DNA from: Leucobacter sp.
GTDB lineage: Bacteria > Actinomycetota > Actinomycetes > Actinomycetales > Microbacteriaceae
DNA length: 5,758 nt
Direction: 5' to 3'
Assembly: GCA_017990305.1 (NCBI GenBank)
Contig: JAGNOB010000141.1
Location: forward strand, 1-5,758
In this document: positions 1 through 5,746 of the stretch, piece by piece
How positions within the stretch are numbered: the stretch's first letter is position 1
Layout of the letters: every line of letters begins with the position of its first letter
The notes under the pieces: model-generated
What the model was told of the DNA's origin: nothing
The model's database searches: none
What the model saw: the letters and a program-made list of their open reading frames with translations, nothing else
Made by a program: the position numbers and the translations under genes

Positions 1-225
1 GCAAGGGACTATCTTTGCACAGCGTCGCCTCGCGCGCCACGCGGGAGGGTTCGGACGCAGTCTCGGCGGCCGCTCCCGCAGAGGGGCGCGTGAGTGGGCG
101 TAGCTGAGCTTCCGCCGGGATATGTCGAGTGCACTTGCAGGCTCGCATCCGGGGTACGGGGTGAGACCCCGGCTCTTACGTGAGCTCGAGACGCCCGCAC
201 AGTAGTCGAGGATGTTGCGGGCGCG
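1..225. other. Left-edge stretch without a supportable gene
   Basis: This stretch is very GC-rich and every reading frame in it is short or atypical. On the plus strand an open frame enters from the left edge and ends in TGA at 114-116, with mostly G or C in third positions and a tail rich in Ala, Ser and Glu; it could be the 3' end of a gene starting outside the window, but another plus frame (ending 107-109) has similar third-position bias, so I cannot choose. A minus-strand frame (9-200) encodes an Arg/Pro/Ser-rich peptide without any recognisable motif and looks like a chance opening. A 7-bp inverted repeat (149-155 with 166-172, 10-base loop) has no T run after it and is a weak terminator candidate at best. 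Confidence 0.3.
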
Positions 226-465
226 CTAAACGCCGGCCTCGCAGCGTTTGTTGCGCCGCACGCGCTGCAGCGCCGGCCAGCCCGTTGTGCACCCGAGCAA
301 CACGAAAAGGAGGCTCGAGATGATGCCCAGTGTGCTGAGACTTGACGTCGCGAGACGAGCTATGAAGAGCGCGACGCCGCTTGCGATTAGCACGCAAGAA
401 AGAATCACAGTGCCCATTGCTGGGCCCCGTTCGCGCCCGCCAACTACGCGGTTTGGGTCAGTCAT
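226..465 (-). CDS. Small two-helix membrane protein, function unknown
   Basis: The predicted product has 79 residues and I do not recognise a family. A short polar N-terminus (MTDPNRVVGGRERG) is followed by two hydrophobic segments, about residues 17-38 and 41-63, and a basic C-terminal tail (RVRRNKRCEAG), so it is probably a small inner-membrane hairpin protein with both ends in the cytoplasm. I start it at the ATG at 463-465 because a GGAG box lies 9 bases upstream (475-478 on the plus strand). The same frame stays open further upstream to 675, but that extension begins inside the tRNA terminator palindrome and reads as Pro/Arg-rich non-coding sequence. It lies downstream of the tRNA-Val gene on the same strand, separated by the terminator, so it needs its own promoter; a -10-like TAGACT occurs at 546-551 without a convincing -35. 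The TM pattern supports a real gene, but it could still be a chance frame. Confidence 0.55.
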   Translation of the reverse strand: MTDPNRVVGGRERGPAMGTVILSCVLIASGVALFIARLATSSLSTLGIISSLLFVLLGCTTGWPALQRVRRNKRCEAGV

Positions 466-474
466 CCTTTGGAG

Positions 475-478
475 CTCC
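475..478 (-). promoter_or_regulatory. Ribosome binding site of the 79-residue membrane protein
   Basis: The minus strand reads GGAG here, followed by 9 bases and then ATG at 463-465. This spacing is normal for a Shine-Dalgarno box and decides the internal start over the longer open frame reaching 675. Confidence 0.5.
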
Positions 479-673
479 GTTCCCCTCGAAGTGTTGGCGT
501 TCGCAACAGTCAGCTTGCCGTGGGCCGTTGCCGCCTCGTCTCCTGAGTCTATGACCGGAGCCCGAGAGACCGGAAGGCCCAGAAGACCCGTGGCCGGTGA
601 ACGTATGAGAGGCGGTGGCGGAGGGAAGTCGCACGACCGCGAGAATGCAACGTGGAGTGTCCCAGCGAAACGC

Positions 674-711
674 AAAACGGGAGTCTCAGACTAGTCTGAG
701 ACTCCCGTTTT
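674..711. terminator. Perfect 38-bp palindrome, terminator after tRNA-Val
   Basis: The two 19-base halves are exact reverse complements, centred between 692 and 693 on CTAG. As RNA it can fold into a stem of up to 17 bp with a 4-base loop; the outer end is A4/T4, so the transcript of either strand ends the hairpin with UUUU. It begins 9 bases after the encoded CCA of tRNA-Val, fitting a Rho-independent terminator for that minus-strand gene. Because it is symmetrical it would also stop plus-strand transcription arriving from the left. Confidence 0.85.
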
Positions 712-719
712 AAGTGATT

Positions 720-795
720 TGGTGGGCCCGGCCGGGATCGAACCGACGACATCCACGGTGTAAACGTGGCGCTCTACCAGCTGAGCTACAGGCCC
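720..795 (-). tRNA. tRNA-Val (anticodon TAC)
   Basis: The minus strand folds into a complete cloverleaf of 73 bases plus an encoded CCA (720-722). The acceptor stem is GGGCCTG with CGGGCCC (one G-T pair), the D arm is GCTC-AGCTGGTA-GAGC, the anticodon stem is CCACG/CGTGG with loop TTTACAC giving anticodon TAC, the variable loop is ATGTC, and the T arm is GTCGG-TTCGATC-CCGGC. The discriminator base is A, as expected for valine tRNAs. The anticodon reads GTA and, if its U34 is modified, other GTN codons. A strong palindromic terminator follows directly, so it is transcribed as a single-tRNA unit. I find no second copy of its 3' end in the window and no integrase, so there is no sign that it has been used as an attachment site here. 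Confidence 0.97.
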
Positions 796-820
796 TCCGC
801 TCGCAAAAGCGAACTCGATC

Positions 821-850
821 AGTCTAGTGTGGAATCGCGTCGCACACGAA
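821..850 (-). promoter_or_regulatory. Possible promoter of tRNA-Val
   Basis: On the minus strand a -10-like TAGACT (821-826, matching TATAAT at four positions including the important first, second and last) lies 25 bases before the mature tRNA 5' end. A weak -35-like TTCGTG (845-850) sits 18 bases further upstream. The -10 is reasonable and well placed; the -35 matches only the leading TT. It overlaps the upstream region of the divergent membrane protein gene. Confidence 0.35.
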
Positions 851-881
851 TCCCGCTGGGCGCGTGTTGCCCGAAGCGAAT

Positions 882-885
882 GGAG
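882..885 (+). promoter_or_regulatory. Ribosome binding site suggesting a TTG start at 891
   Basis: GGAG is followed by 5 bases and then TTG at 891-893 in the frame of the membrane protein. No comparable box precedes the GTG at 864, the outermost possible start, which makes TTG the better-supported start in spite of being a rare start codon. A second option is AAGG at 934-937 ahead of GTG at 948. Confidence 0.4.
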
Positions 886-890
886 ATTCC

Positions 891-2093
891 TTGCCTGCGT
901 CAGCGTCAGAAGAGCCGACACGCCTGTCATTACAAGGCGAAGCAGGCGTGGCTTCAGATTCCGCGCACTCCGCAGGCCAGCCGACACACCCGCCCCGGGA
1001 GCTTCGCAATAGCGACATCCCGGGCGTGGCTCTGGGAAGTGAGCGGGCAGTCATCGAAGCGCGCGCAACACAGTGGGCCGTCGTGGCGTTTGTGCTTGGG
1101 GCTGGGCTCACCGCAATCCTGATGGCCGGTACTCGCCTCCCACTTTCCGGGAGCGGATCGCTCGGAAATATCGGCGCGTGGTGTGCAGGGGTTGGAGCCG
1201 GGCTTGCCTTCGCGGTCGCGTTTTCGCTCGAAGCGCGCAGGGGGCGAGACGCCTGGCGGCGTGAACTGCCGCCCCTCAAGCGTGGTCTCGACGTGCTCGC
1301 GCTCACGCTCGGGTCTGGCATGCTTTCCTACCTCGCGACGATGGCGATCGCTAGCCTGTTTGGGCTTGGATTCCAGGGGCTGACCGTCGACCCACTCGGC
1401 GGTGGAGTCCTCTCGGGCGCTGCAGCAGCCGCAATGACCTACGCTGGCGCACTCGCCGGCTCTCGGGTGCGCTCCGAGTCGGTTGCGCTGCTCGCGACAA
1501 TGCAGCTTTTCATCGGCACAATGGCAAGCATGGTGACTTCGCCCGACACGTCGTGGTGGCAGCTCCACTTTTCGCAGCTCGGCAACGAGGGCGGTGCCGC
1601 TGGGTACCGGTTCAACGTTTCACTCATCATCACCGGGTTCCTGCTCACAGTACTTGCCAACTACATCGGCCGTGATATTCAGTGCGGGCTGCACGCACGA
1701 GAGGCAGACGATCCCAGGCTCGTACGCACCCTAAGCTGGCTCTTCGCGGGTATCGGTATCTGCATGGCAATCGCTGGCTTCGTCCCTGATGCAGAGAACA
1801 TCGTGATCCACGTCGGAGCCGCCTCCGGCATGCTCGTCCTGTTCGCGGTCTTTGTACTCGTAGCGCTGCGACGCATCGTCGACGTGCCGCGAGATCTCGG
1901 CGTGTTCTCGCTCATCGTCGTGGTCGGGATTATCGTAGCGGTGCTGCTGTGGATTCCCTTCGGCTACTACAACCTCACCGGCACCGAGTTCATGGCAGCA
2001 AGCTTGCTGTTTGCCTGGCTCATGGTGTTCGTGCGGACAATTGGCGCGTACGCCGCGCCGGGAATAGCGCGGGGCCCTGCCCGGTTGGGTTAG
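891..2093 (+). CDS. DUF998-like integral membrane protein
   Basis: The product (400 residues from the TTG at 891) has a polar N-terminal tail of about 60 residues and then about ten hydrophobic helices, near residues 61-82, 93-113, 133-158, 172-191, 196-215, 242-260, 280-298, 303-327, 339-359 and 365-386. Between helices five and six is the segment SPDTSWWQLHFSQLG (about 217-231) followed by a conserved-looking FN; a WW...LG...FN signature at this place is what I know from actinobacterial DUF998 proteins, whose function has not been established. There are no ATP-binding or obvious catalytic motifs. The start is uncertain: GTG at 864 adds nine residues but lacks a ribosome binding site, and GTG at 948 or 1026 would shorten the tail. 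A flavin reductase-like gene follows 61 bases later on the same strand, with no terminator in between, so the two are probably co-transcribed. I am fairly sure of the membrane topology class and less sure of the family name. Confidence 0.8.
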   Translation: MPASASEEPTRLSLQGEAGVASDSAHSAGQPTHPPRELRNSDIPGVALGSERAVIEARATQWAVVAFVLGAGLTAILMAGTRLPLSGSGSLGNIGAWCAGVGAGLAFAVAFSLEARRGRDAWRRELPPLKRGLDVLALTLGSGMLSYLATMAIASLFGLGFQGLTVDPLGGGVLSGAAAAAMTYAGALAGSRVRSESVALLATMQLFIGTMASMVTSPDTSWWQLHFSQLGNEGGAAGYRFNVSLIITGFLLTVLANYIGRDIQCGLHAREADDPRLVRTLSWLFAGIGICMAIAGFVPDAENIVIHVGAASGMLVLFAVFVLVALRRIVDVPRDLGVFSLIVVVGIIVAVLLWIPFGYYNLTGTEFMAASLLFAWLMVFVRTIGAYAAPGIARGPARLG

Positions 2094-2144
2094 GTGGCAT
2101 CAGTGCCGCGTCACCGGCCCCCGGTGGGCGTTGAAGAGAAGCAT

Positions 2145-2148
2145 GGAG
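2145..2148 (+). promoter_or_regulatory. Ribosome binding site of the flavin reductase-like gene
   Basis: GGAG is followed by 6 bases and then ATG at 2155. The two other possible starts in this frame, TTG at 2131 and ATG at 2143, lie upstream of or overlap this box, so it favours the start at 2155. Confidence 0.55.
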
Positions 2149-2154
2149 TCCTCG

Positions 2155-2646
2155 ATGAACGAGTTTGAAGCAGGCGACGCGCTGAAGCGGGCCTTTCGTG
2201 ATCATCCAGCCGGAGTCGGGCTGATCACAGCGCAGACCCCAGAAGGGCCAGTCGGGCTGACAGTCTCGAGCGTCGCTTCCGTTGCGGTGGATCCGCCCGC
2301 GCTCTCGTTCTCGGTCACGCGCGCGACTGGGAGTGCCGGAGGGGTGCTCCACGCCGATTCGTTTATCGTCCACCTGCTCGATGCGCGCCATGCGGAGATC
2401 GCGCAGACCTTCGCCGTATCAGGGACCGAACGCTTCACCCAAGATCAGGGTTGGGAGATGCTGCCGACAGGGGAGCCCCTGCTCCGAGACGTCCGTGTCG
2501 CGCTGCGCTGCCGCTCGCTGCACCAGCTCGAGGTCGGCTCGTCGGTCATCGTGGTCGCAGGCGTGCTCGACGCGCACTTCGGCGACGCGGCAGATCCCAT
2601 GAGCTACATAGACCGCACGTTTAGGCAGCTCGGCGACAAGATCTAG
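2155..2646 (+). CDS. Flavin reductase-like FMN-binding protein
   Basis: The 163-residue product covers one flavin reductase-like domain (the PF01613 type), a split-barrel fold that binds FMN or FAD and in many members passes electrons from NAD(P)H to flavin for a partner monooxygenase. Family signatures are visible: RAFRDHPAGVGLIT (12-25), GLTVSSVASVAVDPPALSFSV (34-54), the SF.V..L strand with the A.I...FA helix (69-87), and a C-terminal Y.DR.F..L (151-159). The length is normal for stand-alone members. The GDH motif usual near the last strands, tied to NADH binding in HpaC-like enzymes, reads GSS here (128-130), so the nicotinamide site may be altered. I start at ATG 2155 because of the GGAG box 6 bases before it; ATG 2143 would add four residues. 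It lies 61 bases behind the DUF998-like gene and ends just before a strong terminator. No monooxygenase partner is in the window, so its physiological role is open. Confidence 0.87.
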   Translation: MNEFEAGDALKRAFRDHPAGVGLITAQTPEGPVGLTVSSVASVAVDPPALSFSVTRATGSAGGVLHADSFIVHLLDARHAEIAQTFAVSGTERFTQDQGWEMLPTGEPLLRDVRVALRCRSLHQLEVGSSVIVVAGVLDAHFGDAADPMSYIDRTFRQLGDKI

Positions 2647-2681
2647 GTGCCGCGGGCAGTTCGGGCTTCCCGGAACGAAAC

Positions 2682-2718
2682 AAAGGGGGCCCGTGGCGCA
2701 ACGCCACGGGCCCCCTTT
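2682..2718. terminator. Bidirectional terminator between convergent genes
   Basis: A perfect 17-bp inverted repeat (2682-2698 with 2702-2718) encloses a 3-base loop CAA. The stem is almost all G-C, with AAA at one outer end and TTT at the other, continued by ATT on the plus strand. It starts 36 bases after the stop of the flavin reductase-like gene and ends 11 bases after the stop of the minus-strand hydrolase gene, so it can end transcription from both sides. Confidence 0.93.
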
Positions 2719-2729
2719 ATTGTGCACCA

Positions 2730-3383
2730 CTACCAGCCGCGCTCGATCCAGGCCTTGTACTGCGGCGCCTCTGCACCGATTGTCGTTGCCGAACCGTGGC
2801 CAGGGAGTACTGTCGTGACTGCAGGAAGCGTCAGCAGCCGAGAATTGATCGACTCGATGATCTGCGTGAAATCCGAGTATTCCCAGCGCGTCGCTCCAGG
2901 GCCACCCTCAAAGAGTGTGTCGCCCGAAAAAAGCGTCCCGACCGACCCCGCGTAGAACGACACCGAGCCCGGGGTGTGTCCAGGAGTGTGAACCGTCACG
3001 AGTTCAACTCCCGCAACGGAGAACACGGCCCCGTCAGCAAGTTCAAAGTCAGGTAGCCGCTCCATCCCGTGCGTCTCTTCCCACAGAAATAGATCTGCTG
3101 GGTGAAGATACAGATGCGTGTCGAGCTTGTCAGCTAGCGCGATCGCTGCGTTGACGTGATCCTCGTGGCCGTGGGTGAGCAGGATCCCGAGCGGGTCACG
3201 CTCGCCGACTGCGTCTGCGACAGCGTCGGCATCGTGCGCTGCGTCGATAATCAGCGCAGTCTTGTCATCGCCGACGACGAAGACGTTGTTCTCCAGAGGG
3301 ATACCCCCTGGCGGGTACCCGGGGCGCCCAGCCCCGAGTACGCCAGAGGTGACCACACGCTGGACGCGGAAACCGTCACTCAC
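2730..3383 (-). CDS. Metallo-beta-lactamase-fold hydrolase (glyoxalase II-like)
   Basis: The 217-residue product is a soluble hydrolase with a di-metal site. The ligands are all present: HGHEDH at 71-76 (H71, H73, D75, H76), H136 in HTPGHTPGS, D155 in FSGDTLF, and H196 in LPGHG. It most resembles the actinobacterial subgroup that sits beside mycothiol-dependent formaldehyde dehydrogenase (mscR), sharing with it the opening RVQRVVTSG, the stretch ENNVFVVGDD with IIDAAHDADAV, the FEGGPGATRWEYSDF loop, and the ending TTIGAEAPQYKAWIERG. That subgroup is thought to hydrolyse S-formylmycothiol or similar thioesters; I infer the same here, but mscR is not in the window. The start is a GTG at 3381-3383, 9 bases after the stop of the universal stress protein gene; its ribosome binding site is weak (AGTAGGT), suggesting translational coupling. 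It is the last gene of the minus-strand operon and ends at the shared terminator. Confidence 0.93.
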   Translation of the reverse strand: MSDGFRVQRVVTSGVLGAGRPGYPPGGIPLENNVFVVGDDKTALIIDAAHDADAVADAVGERDPLGILLTHGHEDHVNAAIALADKLDTHLYLHPADLFLWEETHGMERLPDFELADGAVFSVAGVELVTVHTPGHTPGSVSFYAGSVGTLFSGDTLFEGGPGATRWEYSDFTQIIESINSRLLTLPAVTTVLPGHGSATTIGAEAPQYKAWIERGW

Positions 3384-3392
3384 TACTTGTAC

Positions 3393-4244
3393 CTACTCTG
3401 CGCGGGTAACCACGGTCGTGCACGGCAGCGAGTTCAGCACGCCGTGACTGACCGAACCAAGCAGCAAACGCGAAATGCCGCCTCGGCCTCGGCTGCCCAC
3501 AACCACCATCTCGGCATTCTCCGCGACCTGCAGGAGAGCGGTGACCGGGGGAGCCTGCACGATCTCGCGACGCACCTCGAGGTCTGGGTACCGCTCGGCA
3601 AGTCCGGCCGTGCCGATAGCGATCGACTCCTCGGCGGCGGCCTGCTGGGAGGTGACGAGCTCCTCGCTCCAGAGGTACTCCAGGCCAGGAGTGAGCGGAG
3701 GCATCCATGCGTACACCGCAACGAGCGGAACACCGCGGAACGACGCCTCCTCCGCGGCAAACGCGATAGCACGCTTCGACGCTTCTGAGCCGTCAACGCC
3801 GACAACGACGCCAGAGCCACGCTCATCCTGCTCCGCCGGAATGACCGCGACCGGGCAGTGTGCGACAGCGGCAACCTTCACCGCGCGCGTCCCGAACACC
3901 GAACCGGCGAACTTCCCGCCCGAGTGAGCACCGAGCACAAGGAGATCCGCATGCTTCGAAGCGGCCTCAACTTCGGCGATGGGGTGACCGACGACGGCGG
4001 TACCAGTGATCTCTCCGGTGAAACCGAGCTCGGTGCGTGAACGCTCGATCTCGTGGGCGAGCATCTGCTCCGAGGCCGCCTGCGCCTCGGAGAGGAATGC
4101 CACACTCTCGGACAGGAAGGAATCGTCTGCGACGTGAATGAGTTCGACGGTGGCTCCACGGTCCGCGGCGCGGGCGAGCCCCCACTTGAGTGCTGCGCGA
4201 CTGTGATCGGATCCGTCAACTCCGATGAGGTACTTCTCGGACAT
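3393..4244 (-). CDS. Tandem-domain universal stress protein (UspA family)
   Basis: The 283-residue cytoplasmic protein contains two UspA domains, about residues 4-137 and 144-281, the layout common in actinobacteria. Each begins with a nucleotide-binding strand (GVDGS at 8-12 and 149-153). The second domain carries the full ATP motif G-2x-G-9x-G-S (G250, G253, G263, S264), so it should bind ATP. In the first domain the middle Gly is Ser (G105, S108, G118, T119), so binding there may be weaker. Such proteins respond to starvation, hypoxia or redox stress, usually without known enzymatic activity; the exact trigger here cannot be read. The ATG at 4242-4244 has a strong ribosome binding site 7 bases upstream. 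It lies 42 bases behind the glyceraldehyde-3-phosphate dehydrogenase gene and 9 bases ahead of the hydrolase gene, with no terminator, which points to one operon. Confidence 0.95.
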   Translation of the reverse strand: MSEKYLIGVDGSDHSRAALKWGLARAADRGATVELIHVADDSFLSESVAFLSEAQAASEQMLAHEIERSRTELGFTGEITGTAVVGHPIAEVEAASKHADLLVLGAHSGGKFAGSVFGTRAVKVAAVAHCPVAVIPAEQDERGSGVVVGVDGSEASKRAIAFAAEEASFRGVPLVAVYAWMPPLTPGLEYLWSEELVTSQQAAAEESIAIGTAGLAERYPDLEVRREIVQAPPVTALLQVAENAEMVVVGSRGRGGISRLLLGSVSHGVLNSLPCTTVVTRAE

Positions 4245-4251
4245 AGCGAGT

Positions 4252-4259
4252 TCCTTCCT
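4252..4259 (-). promoter_or_regulatory. Strong ribosome binding site of the universal stress protein gene
   Basis: The minus strand reads AGGAAGGA, 7 bases before the ATG. It lies within the 42-base gap after the dehydrogenase stop codon. The gap holds no terminator hairpin, so translation of the stress protein can start independently on the shared transcript. Confidence 0.7.
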
Positions 4260-4286
4260 GTTCGGGTGTGTTAATTCTGCCGGCTG

Positions 4287-5726
4287 CTACTTGGAAAGCG
4301 CCGGAAGCTGCAACGGGTGGCCACCTGCAAGCTGCTCGATGATGCGAACCACCTGGCAGCTGTAACCGTACTCGTTGTCGTACCAGACGTACAGCACTGC
4401 GCTGGAGCCGGTAACGATCGTTGCGAGCCCGTCTACAATGCCCGCACGGTTCGAGCCGACGAAATCGGTCGAGACGATCTCGGGCGACTCGACAAAGTCG
4501 ATCTGGGTGCGCAGATGGCCGGTGAGTGACACCTGCTCGAGGAGCTCGTTGATCTCTTCGGCAGAGGTCTCCCGCTCAAGCTGGAGATTCAGCACAGCCA
4601 TCGAGACGTTCGGTGTCGGAACGCGGATGGCGTTGCCCGTGAGCTTGCCCTCGAACTCTGGGAGCGCCTTAGCGACGGCCTTCGCGGCGCCGGTTTCGGT
4701 GAGGACCATGTTCAGCGCAGCCGAACGGCCACGGCGGTCGCCCGAGTGGAAGTTGTCGATGAGGTTCTGGTCGTTCGTGTACGAGTGCACGGTCTCGACA
4801 TGGCCCTGCTTCACCCCGAAGGTGTCGTTCATGACCTTCAGCACCGGGGTAATCGCGTTCGTCGTGCAGGAAGCTGCCGACAGAATCGTGTCAGCGTCGC
4901 TGATCTTGTCGTTGTTCACGCCGTACACGACGTTGAGCAGGTCACCCTTGCCCGGCGCCGTGAGTAGAACGCGTGAAATCCCGCTGTTCTCGAGGTGCTG
5001 ACCGAGGCCCTCGGCGTCGCGCCAGCGGCCGGTGTTGTCGACGAGAATCGCGTCTTCGATGCCGTACGCCTGGTAGTCGACATCCGCAGGATCGCTTGAG
5101 TAGATGACCTGAATGCGCACGCCATTGGCAAGGATGACGTTCTCATCCTCAAGGACCTTGATGGTGCCGTTGAAGGGGCCGTGAACGGAATCGCGACGCA
5201 GGAGGTTCGCGCGCTTCACGAGATCATGCTCGCCGTTCTTGCGAACGACGATAGCGCGGAGGTTCAAGCCGTTGTGGCTCCCAGCGTGCTCGATCATGAT
5301 GCGGGCGAGGAGGCGACCGATACGGCCGAAGCCGTAGAGCACGACATCGCGGCCCGAGGCAGGCTGGGCATTCAAGGCTGGCGCGAGTTCATCACGCAGG
5401 TACGCCTCGAGGTCGCTCGTGCCAGAGTCACGGAAGCCGTTTGCGAGCAGCGCGAGGTCGAGCGAGACTGGGCCAGGCTGAATTGCGGTGAGTGCTTCGA
5501 CGATTGCGGAGGTCTCCGCGATTGAAAGCTCAGCATCGTCGATCTTGCGGGCATATCCGTGTGCGCGGATGATGTCGATAGCTGAGCGGCCGATGAGGCT
5601 ACGTCCGTGGACCGACATAACGATGTCGTGATCGCGGTACAGCTGACCGATGAGCGGAATCATTCGCTCCGCCAGCGCCTGCTTTGTGTTCCAGGCCTCA
5701 AGGTGGTCAGTGGTGGGCTGATTCAT
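4287..5726 (-). CDS. gap: Glyceraldehyde-3-phosphate dehydrogenase, long GapB type
   Basis: This enzyme interconverts glyceraldehyde 3-phosphate and 1,3-bisphosphoglycerate in the cytoplasm. The 479-residue product has an extra N-terminal region of about 125 residues before a complete dehydrogenase core: Rossmann motif YGFGRIG (131-137), RRDSVHG (177-183), catalytic Cys287 in SAASCTTN, catalytic His314 in HSYTNDQ, RVPTPNVS (368-375) and WYDNEYGYS (448-456). The length and extension match the corynebacterial GapB class, which works mainly in gluconeogenesis and can use NADP; classical GapA enzymes have about 335 residues. The Asp that normally follows the second strand and favours NAD (AIND in classical enzymes) is missing here, where AIVVRK (158-163) is found, consistent with NADP use. 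The ATG at 5724-5726 fits the GapB N-terminus; its GGAAGGA box is 13 bases away with a small hairpin in between. It is the first gene of the minus-strand operon; the promoter is outside the window. Confidence 0.97.
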   Translation of the reverse strand: MNQPTTDHLEAWNTKQALAERMIPLIGQLYRDHDIVMSVHGRSLIGRSAIDIIRAHGYARKIDDAELSIAETSAIVEALTAIQPGPVSLDLALLANGFRDSGTSDLEAYLRDELAPALNAQPASGRDVVLYGFGRIGRLLARIMIEHAGSHNGLNLRAIVVRKNGEHDLVKRANLLRRDSVHGPFNGTIKVLEDENVILANGVRIQVIYSSDPADVDYQAYGIEDAILVDNTGRWRDAEGLGQHLENSGISRVLLTAPGKGDLLNVVYGVNNDKISDADTILSAASCTTNAITPVLKVMNDTFGVKQGHVETVHSYTNDQNLIDNFHSGDRRGRSAALNMVLTETGAAKAVAKALPEFEGKLTGNAIRVPTPNVSMAVLNLQLERETSAEEINELLEQVSLTGHLRTQIDFVESPEIVSTDFVGSNRAGIVDGLATIVTGSSAVLYVWYDNEYGYSCQVVRIIEQLAGGHPLQLPALSK

Positions 5727-5728
5727 GT

Positions 5729-5746
5729 GAACCGACGGTTCCTTCC
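5729..5746 (-). promoter_or_regulatory. Ribosome binding site and small hairpin before gap
   Basis: The minus strand reads GGAAGGA (5740-5746), then GAACC-GTC-GGTTC (5729-5741), a 5-bp perfect inverted repeat with a 3-base loop whose first two bases overlap the box, then three bases and the ATG. The linear distance from box to start is 13 bases, longer than usual, and folding of the hairpin would shorten it or partly mask the box. Only 32 bases of leader are visible, so the promoter cannot be judged. Confidence 0.45.

Noticed and set aside
546..551. TAGACT as a -10 box for the small membrane protein
   Set aside because: No convincing -35 lies at the right distance, so the match alone is not enough to call a promoter.
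466..675. N-terminal extension of the 79-residue protein to a start at 675
   Set aside because: The extension begins inside the terminator palindrome, encodes Pro/Arg-rich sequence unlike a protein N-terminus, and the internal ATG at 463-465 has its own GGAG box.
248..694. Plus-strand open frame of 148 codons opposite the small membrane protein
   Set aside because: Its product is rich in Arg, Pro and Ser without any motif, it runs into the tRNA terminator palindrome, and the opposite strand gives a coherent two-helix protein with a ribosome binding site.
1..795. Possible genomic island or prophage boundary at tRNA-Val
   Set aside because: There is no integrase gene and no repeat of the tRNA 3' end elsewhere in the window.
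801..812. TCGC-AAAA-GCGA inverted repeat upstream of tRNA-Val
   Set aside because: A 4-bp stem is expected by chance at this GC content and has no clear role in the pre-tRNA leader.
954..1568. Minus-strand open frame of 204 codons inside the DUF998-like gene
   Set aside because: It is rich in Arg, Cys and His and has no motif, typical of an antisense shadow of a GC-rich gene, while the plus strand encodes ordered membrane helices.
2112..2126. 6-bp hairpin (CACCGG, loop CCC, CCGGTG) between the DUF998-like and flavin reductase-like genes
   Set aside because: It is short and not followed by a T run, so I do not call it a terminator; it may be chance in GC-rich sequence.
3156..3788. Plus-strand open frame of 210 codons over the hydrolase and stress protein genes
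   Set aside because: It spans two well-supported minus-strand genes and its own product shows no domain.
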